Below are positions 9,263 through 18,637 of a stretch of DNA of 64,000 nucleotides, one piece after another. The stretch comes from UBA2330 sp035443185 (GTDB lineage Bacteria > Bacteroidota > Ignavibacteria > Tepidaquicellales > Tepidaquicellaceae). Numbering within the stretch: position 1 is the first letter of the stretch; each line of letters starts with the position of its first letter. A program made the position numbers and the translations under genes. Location of the stretch: assembly GCA_035443185.1 (NCBI GenBank), contig DAORRV010000008.1, forward strand, positions 1 to 64,000, in the 5' to 3' direction. The notes beneath the pieces were generated by a model. The model had not been told where the DNA came from. It saw only the letters and a list, made by a program, of their open reading frames with translations, and did not search any database.

Positions 9263-9810
9263 TAATTATATCAGCACATGCCGATACAAATTACAAAAGA
9301 GTAAGTTTAATAATTGAAGGTGAAGATTACGTTGGTTTCCTTGATAATTATGTGGGAGTTTATACTGCAATGAAAGCTTTTTTTAGTGGGCAGATAAATT
9401 TCGATTATGTCAGATTGGAGCTTACTCCTGATGAAGAAATTGATATGAGAGGCGCACGTGAAGTTGCGAAGGAAGTCAGTAAAGAGGATCTCGTTATTGT
9501 AATTGATGTAACCGGTACTCCGACTGATAAAGATTTTGTCATTGAGAAATGTGCATCAGAAAAAGTGAGTTCATTTTTAAATGATGTACTATCAGGATTT
9601 AGTTATGATATTTACAAAGATTGCCCTGACCCTGTAGCTAATATGGATGAGACTGATGTATACAGACATAAAACTGAGCACTGTTTTTTTCTCGGACTTC
9701 CCTGCAGCGGAGGTGATTACAATTTTACTGAGACACGATGTCCGGTCAGATCTGTAGATGAAGCTGCGAGAGCTGTGATAGAGATCTGCAGAAATTTTAA
9801 AAAATTCTGA
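9259..9810 (+). CDS. Minimal M20/M28/M42-like peptidase protein
   Basis: A 183-residue cytosolic protein (no signal peptide) that reads like a stripped-down co-catalytic zinc peptidase. Visible ligand-like motifs are AHADT (H7, D9), LDNYVG (D29), PDEEID (E59/E60) and VIDVTG (D83), in the order found in M20/M28/M42 enzymes. The final metal-binding histidine expected in a motif like HSPVE is not seen: the corresponding stretch reads TRCPVRSVDE (about 159-168). Relatives are usually 300 residues or more. It may be a noncatalytic binding protein or an enzyme with a changed site. It is coupled by a 4-bp overlap to the EI24 gene. Confidence 0.65.
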   Translation: MIIISAHADTNYKRVSLIIEGEDYVGFLDNYVGVYTAMKAFFSGQINFDYVRLELTPDEEIDMRGAREVAKEVSKEDLVIVIDVTGTPTDKDFVIEKCASEKVSSFLNDVLSGFSYDIYKDCPDPVANMDETDVYRHKTEHCFFLGLPCSGGDYNFTETRCPVRSVDEAARAVIEICRNFKKF

Positions 9811-9909
9811 TCTGCTTTTTAAATTCCAAAAAATACTCATTAAATAATTTTATCTGACTAATAAAACTATTGCCATTTAACTATACTTGTTAAAATTTTT
9901 TTACAAAAA

Positions 9910-12195
9910 ATGTCTGACCCGGAAATAAATTTAGATGTTGCTAAAAGTCTTGGATTATTAGAAGATGAATATGAAAGGATCTTAAAGATCCTTGGACGTA
10001 TTCCTTCATACACAGAACTTGGTATTTTTTCAGTAATGTGGAGCGAGCACTGCTCTTACAAAAATTCCATTCTTGAAATTAAAAAACTTCCACGCAGCGG
10101 TAAAAGGCTTCTAGTAAGTGCAGGTGATGAGAATGCAGGTTTAGTTGATATTGGTGACGGACTTGCTGTAGCTTTTAAAATTGAATCACATAATCATCCT
10201 TCTGCAGTCGAGCCGTATCAGGGGGCAGCTACAGGAGTCGGCGGAATTCTCCGTGATATTTTCACAATGGGAGCAAGACCAGTCGCAGCTTTAAATTCAC
10301 TGAGATTTGGAAAAATTGATTTTGGAAATAATTCTAATAATTCTAACAATTCTTCAGATGAACAGAGGAAAAGGAATAAATTCCTTTTTAAAAATGTAGT
10401 AAAAGGTATTGGAGATTATGGCAACTGTTTCGGCGTACCTACTATCAGCGGTGAAGTATATTTTGAAGACTGCTACAATGACAACCCGCTTGTAAATGCA
10501 ATGGCAGTAGGAATTGTGAAACATGACGGTACTGCAACTGCTGAAGCAGGCGGCATAGGAAATCCGGTTTTTATAGTAGGATCATCTACTGGAAAAGACG
10601 GCATTCACGGAGCGACTTTTGCATCTGAAGAAATTTCAGAAGACTCTGAATCCAAAAGACCAAATGTACAGGTCGGCGATCCGTTCACTGAAAAACTTTT
10701 ACTGGAAGCTACTTTGGAATTAATAAAAAGCGGTGCTGTCGTAGGCATTCAGGATATGGGTGCTGCAGGAATTACCTGTTCGACAAGTGAGATGAGTGCT
10801 AAAGGGAAATGCGGAATGGAAATTAATCTTGACCTTGTACCTCTCAGAGATAATGACATGTCTTCTTATGAAATAATGCTTTCCGAATCTCAGGAAAGAA
10901 TGCTTGTCGTCATTGAAAAAGGTAAGGAAAAAATTGCTGAAGATATTTTTAATAAATGGGATCTGAATTGTGTTGAGATTGGCAATGTAATAAAAGAAGA
11001 CAGAATAAAAATTTATTACAAAGGTAAACTTGAAGCAGATGTACCGGCATTTGAATTAGTTCTGGGCGGCGGAGCTCCTGTAAATGTAAGAGAGATCAGC
11101 TTTCCAAAATATATTGAGGAGAAAAGAAAATTCGATCCGGCAAGTATTAATGAACCTACCGATTTGAATCAAATAGTTTTGAAGCTTTTGTCTTCGCCAA
11201 ATATCACAAATAAAAACTGGGTGTATGAGCAATATGATACTCAGGTCAGAACAAATACAGTCGTTCTACCGGGCAGTGATGCTTCGGTGATTAGAATTAA
11301 AGAAACCGAAAAGGCTCTTTCCGTCAAAGTCGATTGCAACGGTCGGTATGTATATCTGAATCCTTTTAAAGGAGGAATGATAGCTGTCTGTGAAAGCGCG
11401 AGGAATGTTGTCTGCACTGGTGCAAAACCAATTGCAATTACTAACTGTCTGAATTTTGGAAATCCATATAATCCTGAAGTTTATTATCAATTCTCTGAAG
11501 CTCTGAAAGGAATCGGTGATGCCTGTAAAATACTTGACACGCCTGTAACCGGCGGCAATGTAAGCTTTTATAATCAGTCAAAAGATCATGCCGTCTACCC
11601 TACTCCGGTGATTGGAATGCTTGGCCTGATAGAAAATAAAAATAATATTATGACAAGTCATTTTAAAAATGAAGGTGATATTGTTATATTGATAAGCGGA
11701 ATTGATCTGAATATTATAAATGAAAAAAGTATAGGCAGCAGTGAATATTTCAGGCTTTTAAAAAATGAACCTGAAGGTGATGCACCGGATATTAATCCAG
11801 TGGTAGAGAAAGAAGTTCAGGAAATAATACTTAAACTTATTGAATCTAGTTATATTAAATCTGCTCACGATATTTCTGACGGTGGACTTGCAATTGCTCT
11901 TGCAGAATGTTGTATAATGGATAGAAATAATTCTATAGGATGTGAAATTATTTACAATTATACTTTAAGAAAAGATTTCGAATTATTTTCTGAATTCCAA
12001 AGCACTTTCATCGTTTCAGCAGATGCGGTTAATTTTGAAAAAATTTCAGAAATGGCTTTGCAGAAAAATCTTAAAGCAGAAAAGATTGGTATTGTATCGG
12101 GTAAGAATTTAAAGATCAACAATGACATAGATTTACATTTGGAAGAGTTAAATGAGTCATATTTTAATTCTCTCAATACTCTTATGAAAGAATGA
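9910..12195 (+). CDS. purL: Phosphoribosylformylglycinamidine synthase II
   Basis: The small-type PurL subunit of purine biosynthesis, which makes FGAM from FGAR, ATP and ammonia from glutamine. It has 761 residues with the AIRS-type two-lobe repeat. Motifs include VMWSEHCSYKNS, KIESHNHPSAVEP, GQIGDMGAAG-type segments (IQDMGAAGITCS) and DISDGGLAIALAE near the C-terminus. The partner subunits PurQ and PurS are not in the window. Around residues 140-148 an in-frame 9-bp repeat (10327-10353) encodes NNS three times, an asparagine/serine-rich insertion in a surface loop. ATG start, no Shine-Dalgarno. Confidence 0.96.
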   Translation: MSDPEINLDVAKSLGLLEDEYERILKILGRIPSYTELGIFSVMWSEHCSYKNSILEIKKLPRSGKRLLVSAGDENAGLVDIGDGLAVAFKIESHNHPSAVEPYQGAATGVGGILRDIFTMGARPVAALNSLRFGKIDFGNNSNNSNNSSDEQRKRNKFLFKNVVKGIGDYGNCFGVPTISGEVYFEDCYNDNPLVNAMAVGIVKHDGTATAEAGGIGNPVFIVGSSTGKDGIHGATFASEEISEDSESKRPNVQVGDPFTEKLLLEATLELIKSGAVVGIQDMGAAGITCSTSEMSAKGKCGMEINLDLVPLRDNDMSSYEIMLSESQERMLVVIEKGKEKIAEDIFNKWDLNCVEIGNVIKEDRIKIYYKGKLEADVPAFELVLGGGAPVNVREISFPKYIEEKRKFDPASINEPTDLNQIVLKLLSSPNITNKNWVYEQYDTQVRTNTVVLPGSDASVIRIKETEKALSVKVDCNGRYVYLNPFKGGMIAVCESARNVVCTGAKPIAITNCLNFGNPYNPEVYYQFSEALKGIGDACKILDTPVTGGNVSFYNQSKDHAVYPTPVIGMLGLIENKNNIMTSHFKNEGDIVILISGIDLNIINEKSIGSSEYFRLLKNEPEGDAPDINPVVEKEVQEIILKLIESSYIKSAHDISDGGLAIALAECCIMDRNNSIGCEIIYNYTLRKDFELFSEFQSTFIVSADAVNFEKISEMALQKNLKAEKIGIVSGKNLKINNDIDLHLEELNESYFNSLNTLMKE
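10327..10353 (+). repeat. In-frame 9-bp triplication within purL
   Basis: Three successive 9-bp units (AATAATTCT twice, then AACAATTCT) encode Asn-Asn-Ser three times. The length is a multiple of three, so copy-number change would not break the gene. Confidence 0.9.
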
Positions 12196-12264
12196 TATTA
12201 TTTATTTTGAAAGTATAAATTGATTTTAAAGAATTGAAAATAAAATTTTAAAACTGATATTCAT

Positions 12265-13008
12265 TTGTTAAAAAAATCAAAAAAATTTAATAAGAAAAAA
12301 AAAATATTAGTATTTCTGATATTAATATTAATGTCTGCAAATTCTGAAAAAGTATTCTCACAGTTCATTTCATACCCTGATAAAATGAGTTCAGATCTAT
12401 CTGCATCAGAATTTTCATTATCAAAAAAGAGATCAGTTTTAAATGACCCAACCGATCATTTTTTGTTTTCACAATATAAATCCTCTTTATCAGACAGGAA
12501 TGAAAATTCAGCATCTACTTTACCAATTGCTATAGGTGTAGCATCATTCTTATATTTATTCAATCCGATACTTTTACTTGAGAATGACAAAATTGGCGGA
12601 GGGATTACGAAAGAGGTTTCTCTTGGATTTGGAAAATTTGGACAGCATCGGTTTTCAACAGAATATTCATATATTTTCAGACAAGACTTAAGCAGTAATT
12701 TACGTTTTGCATATAAGTATGACATACTTTTAAAAAGCGGATTAAAACCTTCAAATTTTTTACAGGGAACTACTGTGCTCTCTATAGGTGGAGGTTATTT
12801 TACAAACTTTACAAATCATGGTTATTTCCCTGAATTATCATATGGATATTCTATAAGAAATGATAAACTATTATTTTTTCCGAGTTTAAAGATAAGATAT
12901 ACATATGTTGTAAATGGTGCAGATATTGTTGATTTTTCATTCGGTCTGGTGATTGGAATTGCAAATCCATTTATTGATCTTAACATTCGCGCAAATGATA
13001 GTAAATAG
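12265..13008 (+). CDS. Predicted exported envelope protein
   Basis: I do not recognise a family. The 247-residue product starts with a very basic stretch (about nine lysines in the first 17 residues) and a hydrophobic core ending SEKVFSQ, consistent with a signal peptide. The C-terminal 150 residues alternate polar and hydrophobic residues with many Gly/Tyr/Phe and end-to-end beta character (FGQHRFSTEYSYIF, FPSLKIRYTYVV), suggesting an outer-membrane barrel. The start is TTG at 12265: a later ATG would cut away most of the signal peptide. It sits 49 bp upstream of the mlaE homologue in the same direction, so a link to lipid trafficking is possible but unproven. Confidence 0.6.
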   Translation: MLKKSKKFNKKKKILVFLILILMSANSEKVFSQFISYPDKMSSDLSASEFSLSKKRSVLNDPTDHFLFSQYKSSLSDRNENSASTLPIAIGVASFLYLFNPILLLENDKIGGGITKEVSLGFGKFGQHRFSTEYSYIFRQDLSSNLRFAYKYDILLKSGLKPSNFLQGTTVLSIGGGYFTNFTNHGYFPELSYGYSIRNDKLLFFPSLKIRYTYVVNGADIVDFSFGLVIGIANPFIDLNIRANDSK

Positions 13009-13057
13009 AACTTTTACGGGGTTACAGATTTTAATGCAAATAAATAATTTATTTTAA

Positions 13058-13864
13058 ATGGCTGAAGTTACATCTGATAAATCAAAACCTTTATTCAATA
13101 TAAAACTACCGGATTCGGCTCAGGAAACATTTTTCAAAATTACAAGTCTGGTATTTTTTGCATTCAGAAATATTAAAGAAATTTTTATGCCTCCGTATGA
13201 ATTTTCGGAGACCTTAAAACAATGTTATCAGATCGGATATAAATCCTTATCACTTATTGCAATCACAGGATTCATCATAGGTCTGACATTGACAATGCAA
13301 TCTATACCTACTCTGCAAAAATTCGGAGCTTCATCACTTGTACCGTCTATGGTAGCACTTGCAGTTATATTAGAGATAGGTCCTGTAATTACAGCTTTGA
13401 TATTTGCAGGTAAAATAGGTTCAGGAATTGGTGCTGAGCTTGGCTCAATGAAAGTAACTGAGCAGATCGATGCTATGGAAGTATCCGGCTGCAATCCTTT
13501 TAAATATTTAGTAGTCACAAGAGTTACAGCAGCTACTTTAATGCTTCCGATACTAGTAATACTTGCTGACATGATAGCATTAATAGGCGGTTTCGTTGCA
13601 TTCAGTATTTCGGAGAATTCTTCTATGAAAGCATTTTTAATATCCGCTATGTCAAACTTAAGTCTGCAGGATATAATATTATCCATTCTAAAAACTTTTT
13701 TTTTCGGATTTAGTATCGGTGTGGTCGGATGCTATGAAGGGTATAATGCTGACAGAGGAACTGAAAGTGTCGGAGTGGCAGCAAATACTGCAGTTGTGAT
13801 TTCATCTTTACTTGTGATTTTAATAGACATGTTGATGGTACAAATTACATCAATAATATTTTAA
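13058..13864 (+). CDS. mlaE: MlaE-type ABC lipid transporter permease
   Basis: A 268-residue inner-membrane permease of the MlaE/YrbE family, which handles phospholipid exchange between inner and outer membranes. About five transmembrane segments are visible. The signature region EIGPVITALIFAGKIGSGIGAELG followed by MKVTEQIDAMEVSG is intact. It is the first of three genes in the order permease, ATPase, MCE protein. No MlaB (STAS) or MlaC (periplasmic carrier) genes follow, which is common outside Proteobacteria. ATG start. Confidence 0.93.
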   Translation: MAEVTSDKSKPLFNIKLPDSAQETFFKITSLVFFAFRNIKEIFMPPYEFSETLKQCYQIGYKSLSLIAITGFIIGLTLTMQSIPTLQKFGASSLVPSMVALAVILEIGPVITALIFAGKIGSGIGAELGSMKVTEQIDAMEVSGCNPFKYLVVTRVTAATLMLPILVILADMIALIGGFVAFSISENSSMKAFLISAMSNLSLQDIILSILKTFFFGFSIGVVGCYEGYNADRGTESVGVAANTAVVISSLLVILIDMLMVQITSIIF

Positions 13865-13921
13865 AATTAATAATGCAAATTTTCATCAAATCAATTTCAA
13901 ATTTAGTCAGATAAAAGATTT

Positions 13922-14680
13922 ATGTCAGAAGATCCAAAAACAAATACCAATGAAATAGTTTTAGAGATTACAGATCTAAAAAAATCCTTTGGGAATAATA
14001 CAGTTCTAAAAGACATAAACATTGAAATTAAGAAGGGTGAATCAGTTGTAATGCTGGGTAAGTCAGGAACAGGAAAGTCAGTTATACTTCAATGTATAAT
14101 TGGATTATTACCTCCGACAAAAGGTACAATAAAAGTATTCGATACAGATTTTTTGAAACTTCCTGAAGTTGAAAAAAACAGCATAAGAAGAAAAATTGGT
14201 TTTCTGTTTCAAAGCGGAGCATTGTATGACTCCATGACAGTCAGGCAAAATCTGGAATTTCCGATAATCAGACAACCTGATTACAAAAAAGAAGATCTTT
14301 CAGAAAAAATAACTGAAATATTAGAAAGTGTAAGTCTTTCTGAAGCTATTGATAAAATGCCGTCTGAGCTGTCTGGAGGAATGAAAAAAAGAATCGGACT
14401 TGCGAGGACGCTGATGCTGGATCCTGAAATTATTTTGTATGATGAACCTACGACCGGACTTGATCCTGTTACTTCAAACGAGATTAGTCATTTGATACTT
14501 GACATGCAAAAAAAATTAAATGTGACATCACTAATAGTAACTCATGATATGGCATGTGCAAAACTGGTAGCGGACCGAATTATTGTATTAAAAGACGGTA
14601 CTATTGCTGCCGAGGGAAGCTTTGATGAACTTGCAAAATCTGATGATGAATTTGTAAGAGGGTTTTTTGAATTTGAATGA
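13922..14680 (+). CDS. mlaF: MlaF-type ABC transporter ATP-binding protein
   Basis: A 252-residue ATPase partner of the adjacent permease. The Walker A motif is GKSGTGKSV, the signature is ELSGGMKKRIGLART (the K/R-rich form typical of MlaF rather than other ABC ATPases), Walker B is IILYDEPTTGLDP, and the switch histidine is in VTHDMA. It lies 57 bp downstream of mlaE. Confidence 0.93.
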   Translation: MSEDPKTNTNEIVLEITDLKKSFGNNTVLKDINIEIKKGESVVMLGKSGTGKSVILQCIIGLLPPTKGTIKVFDTDFLKLPEVEKNSIRRKIGFLFQSGALYDSMTVRQNLEFPIIRQPDYKKEDLSEKITEILESVSLSEAIDKMPSELSGGMKKRIGLARTLMLDPEIILYDEPTTGLDPVTSNEISHLILDMQKKLNVTSLIVTHDMACAKLVADRIIVLKDGTIAAEGSFDELAKSDDEFVRGFFEFE

Positions 14681-14813
14681 TTTTAAAATTTTTTAAATAA
14701 TAATCAGGTTTGTTCTTTTTTTAAATTTTGTATTATTCTATTTTATTTTTAGATAAAAAATTTTAAGGCAATTTATATTATAATAATTATTAAAAATATT
14801 TTAATTTTTAAAT

Positions 14814-15896
14814 ATGGGTATTAACAAATCGAAATATATTAAGCTTGGGATATTCATTATTACAGGACTTTTTCTGTTTGTATTTGCACTGTTTTATATA
14901 GGAAGCAAAGAAAATTTATTCACAAATACTTTTAATGTGTATTCAGTATTTTCAAATGTCAGTGGTCTGACACAGGGAAATTCTGTGCAGTATGCCGGAA
15001 TAAATGTAGGAACTGTAGAGTCTATTGAAATACTTTCAGTGGATCAGGTACGCGTGAATATGAACCTCGTAAGCGATGTGCAGAAGTTTATAAAAAAGGA
15101 TTCTAAAGCAACCATAAGCTCAGACGGACTCGTCGGAAGTAAAATAGTTTCGATAACTCCGGGAAAATTCGAGTCAGTGATGGTCGAAAACGGTGATTCA
15201 ATACATTCTGTCAATCCGGTATCCATGGGTGACATCATTAATAATCTCAATGAATCTTCAAAAGAGGCGGAAGTAATTGCCAAAGAATTAACTGAGATAA
15301 TGTCAAAAATAAATAACGGAGAGGGTACACTAGGAAAACTGGTTAATAACTCAAGTATGTATGACAATCTTGATTCCTTACTGAATAGTTTTGCGGGCTC
15401 TACAGCACAAATAAATAATATCCTGACTCAGACTTCAAATACAATTGACATGGTAGCCGGTGATATTCAGGAAATGCAGGGAAGTGTTAAATTAATTGTA
15501 ACCAATATCGGTGATATTACTTCAAAGATAAATTCAAGTCAGAGTCTTGTAGGAACACTTCTTACAGATACTGTATTTGCAAATAATATAAAAGGAGTAG
15601 TGAAAAATGCAAATTTCACAACTCAAAATCTTGAAATGGGATCATTCAGTTTTTATCAGAATATGGAAGCTTTGAAACATAATTTTCTATTCAAAGGATA
15701 TTTTGAAGATCTGGGATATTGGGATCAGTCAAAGGAGGAAAAGGATTATATTTCAAGAGAAGAACGTATACTCAACAAAGAACAAGAGCTTAATATAAAG
15801 GAATTGCAGCTCAGGGAATTTCAGGAAAAACTGGATTCATTAAAAAATAATCTTCAGATAAAAATTGATACTTCAAAAACAGGTGAATCGAAATAA
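14814..15896 (+). CDS. mlaD: MlaD-like MCE-domain lipid transport protein
   Basis: A 360-residue protein with one N-terminal membrane anchor (about residues 8-30) and a periplasmic MCE domain (about 37-115: VFSNVSGLTQGNSVQYAGI and SKATISSDGLVGSKIVSI regions). The rest is helical, with a low-complexity Asn/Ser/Ile middle and a charged coiled-coil tail (about 305-355). MCE proteins form hexameric rings that bind the MlaE-MlaF complex and carry lipids. It is longer than E. coli MlaD (about 183 residues), and the extra coiled coil may form a tunnel or barrel extension, which is inference. The gap of 133 bp from mlaF is AT-rich and featureless. Confidence 0.88.
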   Translation: MGINKSKYIKLGIFIITGLFLFVFALFYIGSKENLFTNTFNVYSVFSNVSGLTQGNSVQYAGINVGTVESIEILSVDQVRVNMNLVSDVQKFIKKDSKATISSDGLVGSKIVSITPGKFESVMVENGDSIHSVNPVSMGDIINNLNESSKEAEVIAKELTEIMSKINNGEGTLGKLVNNSSMYDNLDSLLNSFAGSTAQINNILTQTSNTIDMVAGDIQEMQGSVKLIVTNIGDITSKINSSQSLVGTLLTDTVFANNIKGVVKNANFTTQNLEMGSFSFYQNMEALKHNFLFKGYFEDLGYWDQSKEEKDYISREERILNKEQELNIKELQLREFQEKLDSLKNNLQIKIDTSKTGESK

Positions 15897-15992
15897 TTAA
15901 TTATATTATAAAATAACTTTTAATGATTTTTTGATTTTCCTATATTGCATGATTAAATTTAAAAATAAAAATCTTTTAAGGAGATATAAGAA

Positions 15993-16241
15993 ATGACAAA
16001 CGCTGAAATTGAAGCAAAAGTAGTAAGTGCAGTAGTAGATAAACTTGGTGTAGAAGAATCCAAAGTAACTACGGATGCATCTTTTATAAATGATCTTGGT
16101 GCTGATTCATTAGACACAGTTGAGCTTGTAATGAAATTTGAAGAAGAGTTTGATATTAAGATTCCAGATGAAGATGCTGAGAAAATTCAAAAAGTAGGTG
16201 ATGCAGTAAGCTATATCACAGAAAAAATATCAGCTAACTAA
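15993..16241 (+). CDS. acpP: Acyl carrier protein
   Basis: An 82-residue acidic carrier for fatty acid synthesis. The 4'-phosphopantetheine attachment site is Ser39 in the motif GADSLDTVEL. A strong AAGGAG lies at 15978-15983, 9 bases before the ATG, consistent with high expression. It begins the conserved acpP-fabF-rnc gene set. Confidence 0.98.
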   Translation: MTNAEIEAKVVSAVVDKLGVEESKVTTDASFINDLGADSLDTVELVMKFEEEFDIKIPDEDAEKIQKVGDAVSYITEKISAN

Positions 16242-16274
16242 AATAGTCACGTTATTTTTTATTAAGTAAAATTC

Positions 16275-17522
16275 ATGAAGAGAAGAGTTGTCGTAACAGG
16301 TATTGGTGTAGTCAGTCCGGTAGGATTAAATATCAATGACTTTTGGAGTAGCCTTATTGCTGGCAAAAGTGGTGTTGATAATATCACATATTTTGATGCA
16401 ACTGATTTTGATACAAAATTTGCTGCTGAGTTAAAAGGATTTGATCCGTTAAATTATATGGATAGAAAACTTTCACAGCGTGTAGATCCTTTCACTCAAT
16501 ATGCATTAGTTGCATCCGAAGAAGCTATTGTAGACTCAGGTCTGAATTTAGAAAAAATTGATTCCGACCGGGCAGGTGTTGTGTATGGATCTGGGATCGG
16601 CGGAATGTGGACTTACCATAATCAACAGACAAATCTTTATAAACGGGACGGTAATCCTGACAGGATCAGTCCATTCTTTATTCCAATGCTTATTGCAGAT
16701 ATTGCAGCAGGAAGAATTTCAATGAAGTACGGATTCAAAGGACCAAACTATGCAACAATATCAGCATGTACAACTTCAGCTCATTCTATAGCTGATTCCG
16801 TAATGCTTATTGAAAGAGGTGACGCAGATATTATGATAACCGGCGGATCAGAAGCTGTAATTTGTCCAATGGGAGTCGGCGGTTTTAATTCAATGAAAGC
16901 ACTTTCAACAAGAAATGACGCACCTCAAAAAGCTTCCAGACCATTTGAAAAAAACAGGGACGGATTTGTAATGGGAGAAGGCGGAGCTACGTTAATATTA
17001 GAAGAACTGGAACATGCTAAATCCAGAGGTGCAAATATTTATGCAGAGATCACAGGATTTGGATTAACAGCAGATGCTTTTCATATAACAGAACCTGCTC
17101 CTGAAGGTGAAGGAGTCGGAAGAGCTATTTCAATTGCAATAAAAAATTCAAATCTGACAATCAATGATATTGATGTCATAAATGCACATGGTACTTCTAC
17201 ATATTATAATGATAAAAATGAATCCATGGCTATCAGGAATGTTTTTAAAGAAAAAGCTGATCAGATTCCTGTCCATTCTATTAAATCAATGATTGGTCAT
17301 TTACTCGGAGCTGCCGGTGCTATAGAAGCTATCTCTTCGATTTTAACAATTCGTGACGGGATCATTCCACCAATTATAAACTACGAAGAAAAAGATCCTG
17401 AATGTGATCTTAACTACGTGGTCAATACTGCAATGAAAAAAGATGTGAAAACCGTGTTATCCGAGAATTCAGGATTCGGTGGGCACAACACTGCAATATT
17501 ATTTAAGAAATACGAAGAATAA
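16275..17522 (+). CDS. fabF: 3-oxoacyl-ACP synthase II
   Basis: A beta-ketoacyl-ACP synthase of 415 residues that elongates fatty acids by condensing malonyl-ACP with acyl-ACP. The Cys-His-His catalytic triad is visible: C165 (SACTTSAHS), H305 (NAHGTST) and H342 (MIGHLLGAAGA). It lies 33 bp downstream of acpP, its direct substrate carrier, and is cotranscribed with it. Confidence 0.98.
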   Translation: MKRRVVVTGIGVVSPVGLNINDFWSSLIAGKSGVDNITYFDATDFDTKFAAELKGFDPLNYMDRKLSQRVDPFTQYALVASEEAIVDSGLNLEKIDSDRAGVVYGSGIGGMWTYHNQQTNLYKRDGNPDRISPFFIPMLIADIAAGRISMKYGFKGPNYATISACTTSAHSIADSVMLIERGDADIMITGGSEAVICPMGVGGFNSMKALSTRNDAPQKASRPFEKNRDGFVMGEGGATLILEELEHAKSRGANIYAEITGFGLTADAFHITEPAPEGEGVGRAISIAIKNSNLTINDIDVINAHGTSTYYNDKNESMAIRNVFKEKADQIPVHSIKSMIGHLLGAAGAIEAISSILTIRDGIIPPIINYEEKDPECDLNYVVNTAMKKDVKTVLSENSGFGGHNTAILFKKYEE

Positions 17523-17547
17523 TCCTTATTTGCAATTTCAATAATTT

Positions 17548-18372
17548 ATGTTTAATCTTTTAAAGAACCGGTTAAGAAAATTAACACCCTTTTTCGAAAC
17601 TCGAAAAGAGAAAAAGAATTTATCTAAAAAATTAACTGACTTTATTGATTTTGATGAACTTCAGAATAATATCCATTATAAGATCATTGATGAAAACTAT
17701 TTTGTAAATGCTCTTACTCACCGTTCATTTCTGACAGTAAGATCTGATCTGTCACAAGTGGGAATAATTTCTAATGAACGATTAGAATTTCTTGGGGATG
17801 CAGTTTTAGATCTCGTAGTTGCAGAATATTTATACAAAAATTTTCCATTAAATGAAGAAGGTGATCTTACTAAATTCAGATCAATACTTGTAAATAAAAA
17901 ATTTCTTGCTGAAAGAGCAAAACATTTAAAACTTCAGGATTTTCTTTTAGCATCATACACTGCAAAAAAATCTATTGATGAAGGTTATGATGCTATTCTT
18001 GCTGATACATATGAAGCTCTTATTGGTGCGGTATTCATGGATTCAGGATATGAAAATGCCAAAGAATTTTTGAATGAGGAAATTTTTATTAAACTAGATA
18101 TAAAATGGCTCAATCAATTTGATGAAAATCATAAAAGTAAATTTCTTGAATATGTACAGGCACATACTGATTTTATTCCTGAATATTCTATTATAAAAGA
18201 AGAAGGACCTGAGCACAATAAATTATTTACTGTTGAAGTCTTTGTAAACAAGCGTAGTCTTGGGATCGGAAAAGGGAAATCTAAAAAGCAGGCGGAACAG
18301 GCTTCTGCAAAAAACGCATTAAATAATCTTGAAGTGTTGGAAAAAATGGGATTAACGAAAAAAAAATCTTAG
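17548..18372 (+). CDS. rnc: Ribonuclease III
   Basis: A double-strand-specific endonuclease for rRNA and mRNA processing, 274 residues. The RNase III signature ERLEFLGDAVLDLV and the second acidic site ADTYEALIGAVFMD are intact. A double-stranded RNA-binding domain occupies about residues 200-268 (KSKKQAEQASAKNAL). A basic N-terminal extension of about 40 residues precedes the catalytic domain, longer than in E. coli. It is the last gene of the acpP-fabF-rnc operon and is followed by a terminator. Confidence 0.97.
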   Translation: MFNLLKNRLRKLTPFFETRKEKKNLSKKLTDFIDFDELQNNIHYKIIDENYFVNALTHRSFLTVRSDLSQVGIISNERLEFLGDAVLDLVVAEYLYKNFPLNEEGDLTKFRSILVNKKFLAERAKHLKLQDFLLASYTAKKSIDEGYDAILADTYEALIGAVFMDSGYENAKEFLNEEIFIKLDIKWLNQFDENHKSKFLEYVQAHTDFIPEYSIIKEEGPEHNKLFTVEVFVNKRSLGIGKGKSKKQAEQASAKNALNNLEVLEKMGLTKKKS

Positions 18373-18520
18373 CGAAAAATATTTGATACGGTATTGATTT
18401 TGAGAGTCTCTAACAATATATTTGCATAGTTCATAATAAAAAAAATAAATTCACTGTATAGATAAGTTTGGTATTAATTTTATAAGTTTCTTACTAAAAC
18501 TCTATGCATTTTATTTTAAA

Positions 18521-18567
18521 AAACCATTTTATAAAGAAAGGTATTCATCTTTACGAAATGGTTTTTC
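18521..18567 (+). terminator. Terminator of the acpP-fabF-rnc operon
   Basis: An outer 9-bp stem (AAACCATTT at 18521-18529 with AAATGGTTT at 18556-18564) encloses an inner TAAAGA/TCTTTA pair (18532-18537 with 18548-18553), then a short T run. It lies 150 bp beyond rnc. The rest of the 265-bp gap before porU holds nothing else I recognise. Confidence 0.75.
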
Positions 18568-18637
18568 TATTTAATAAAAGAAATTTTTAAGAATGTTTTT
18601 TGTTAACGCACAAGCAATTAATAAAAAATAAAAAAAT

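Noticed and set aside
13228..13686. 152-codon antisense frame within mlaE
   Set aside because: Its product is the complement of conserved MlaE motifs, and the plus-strand gene is unambiguous.
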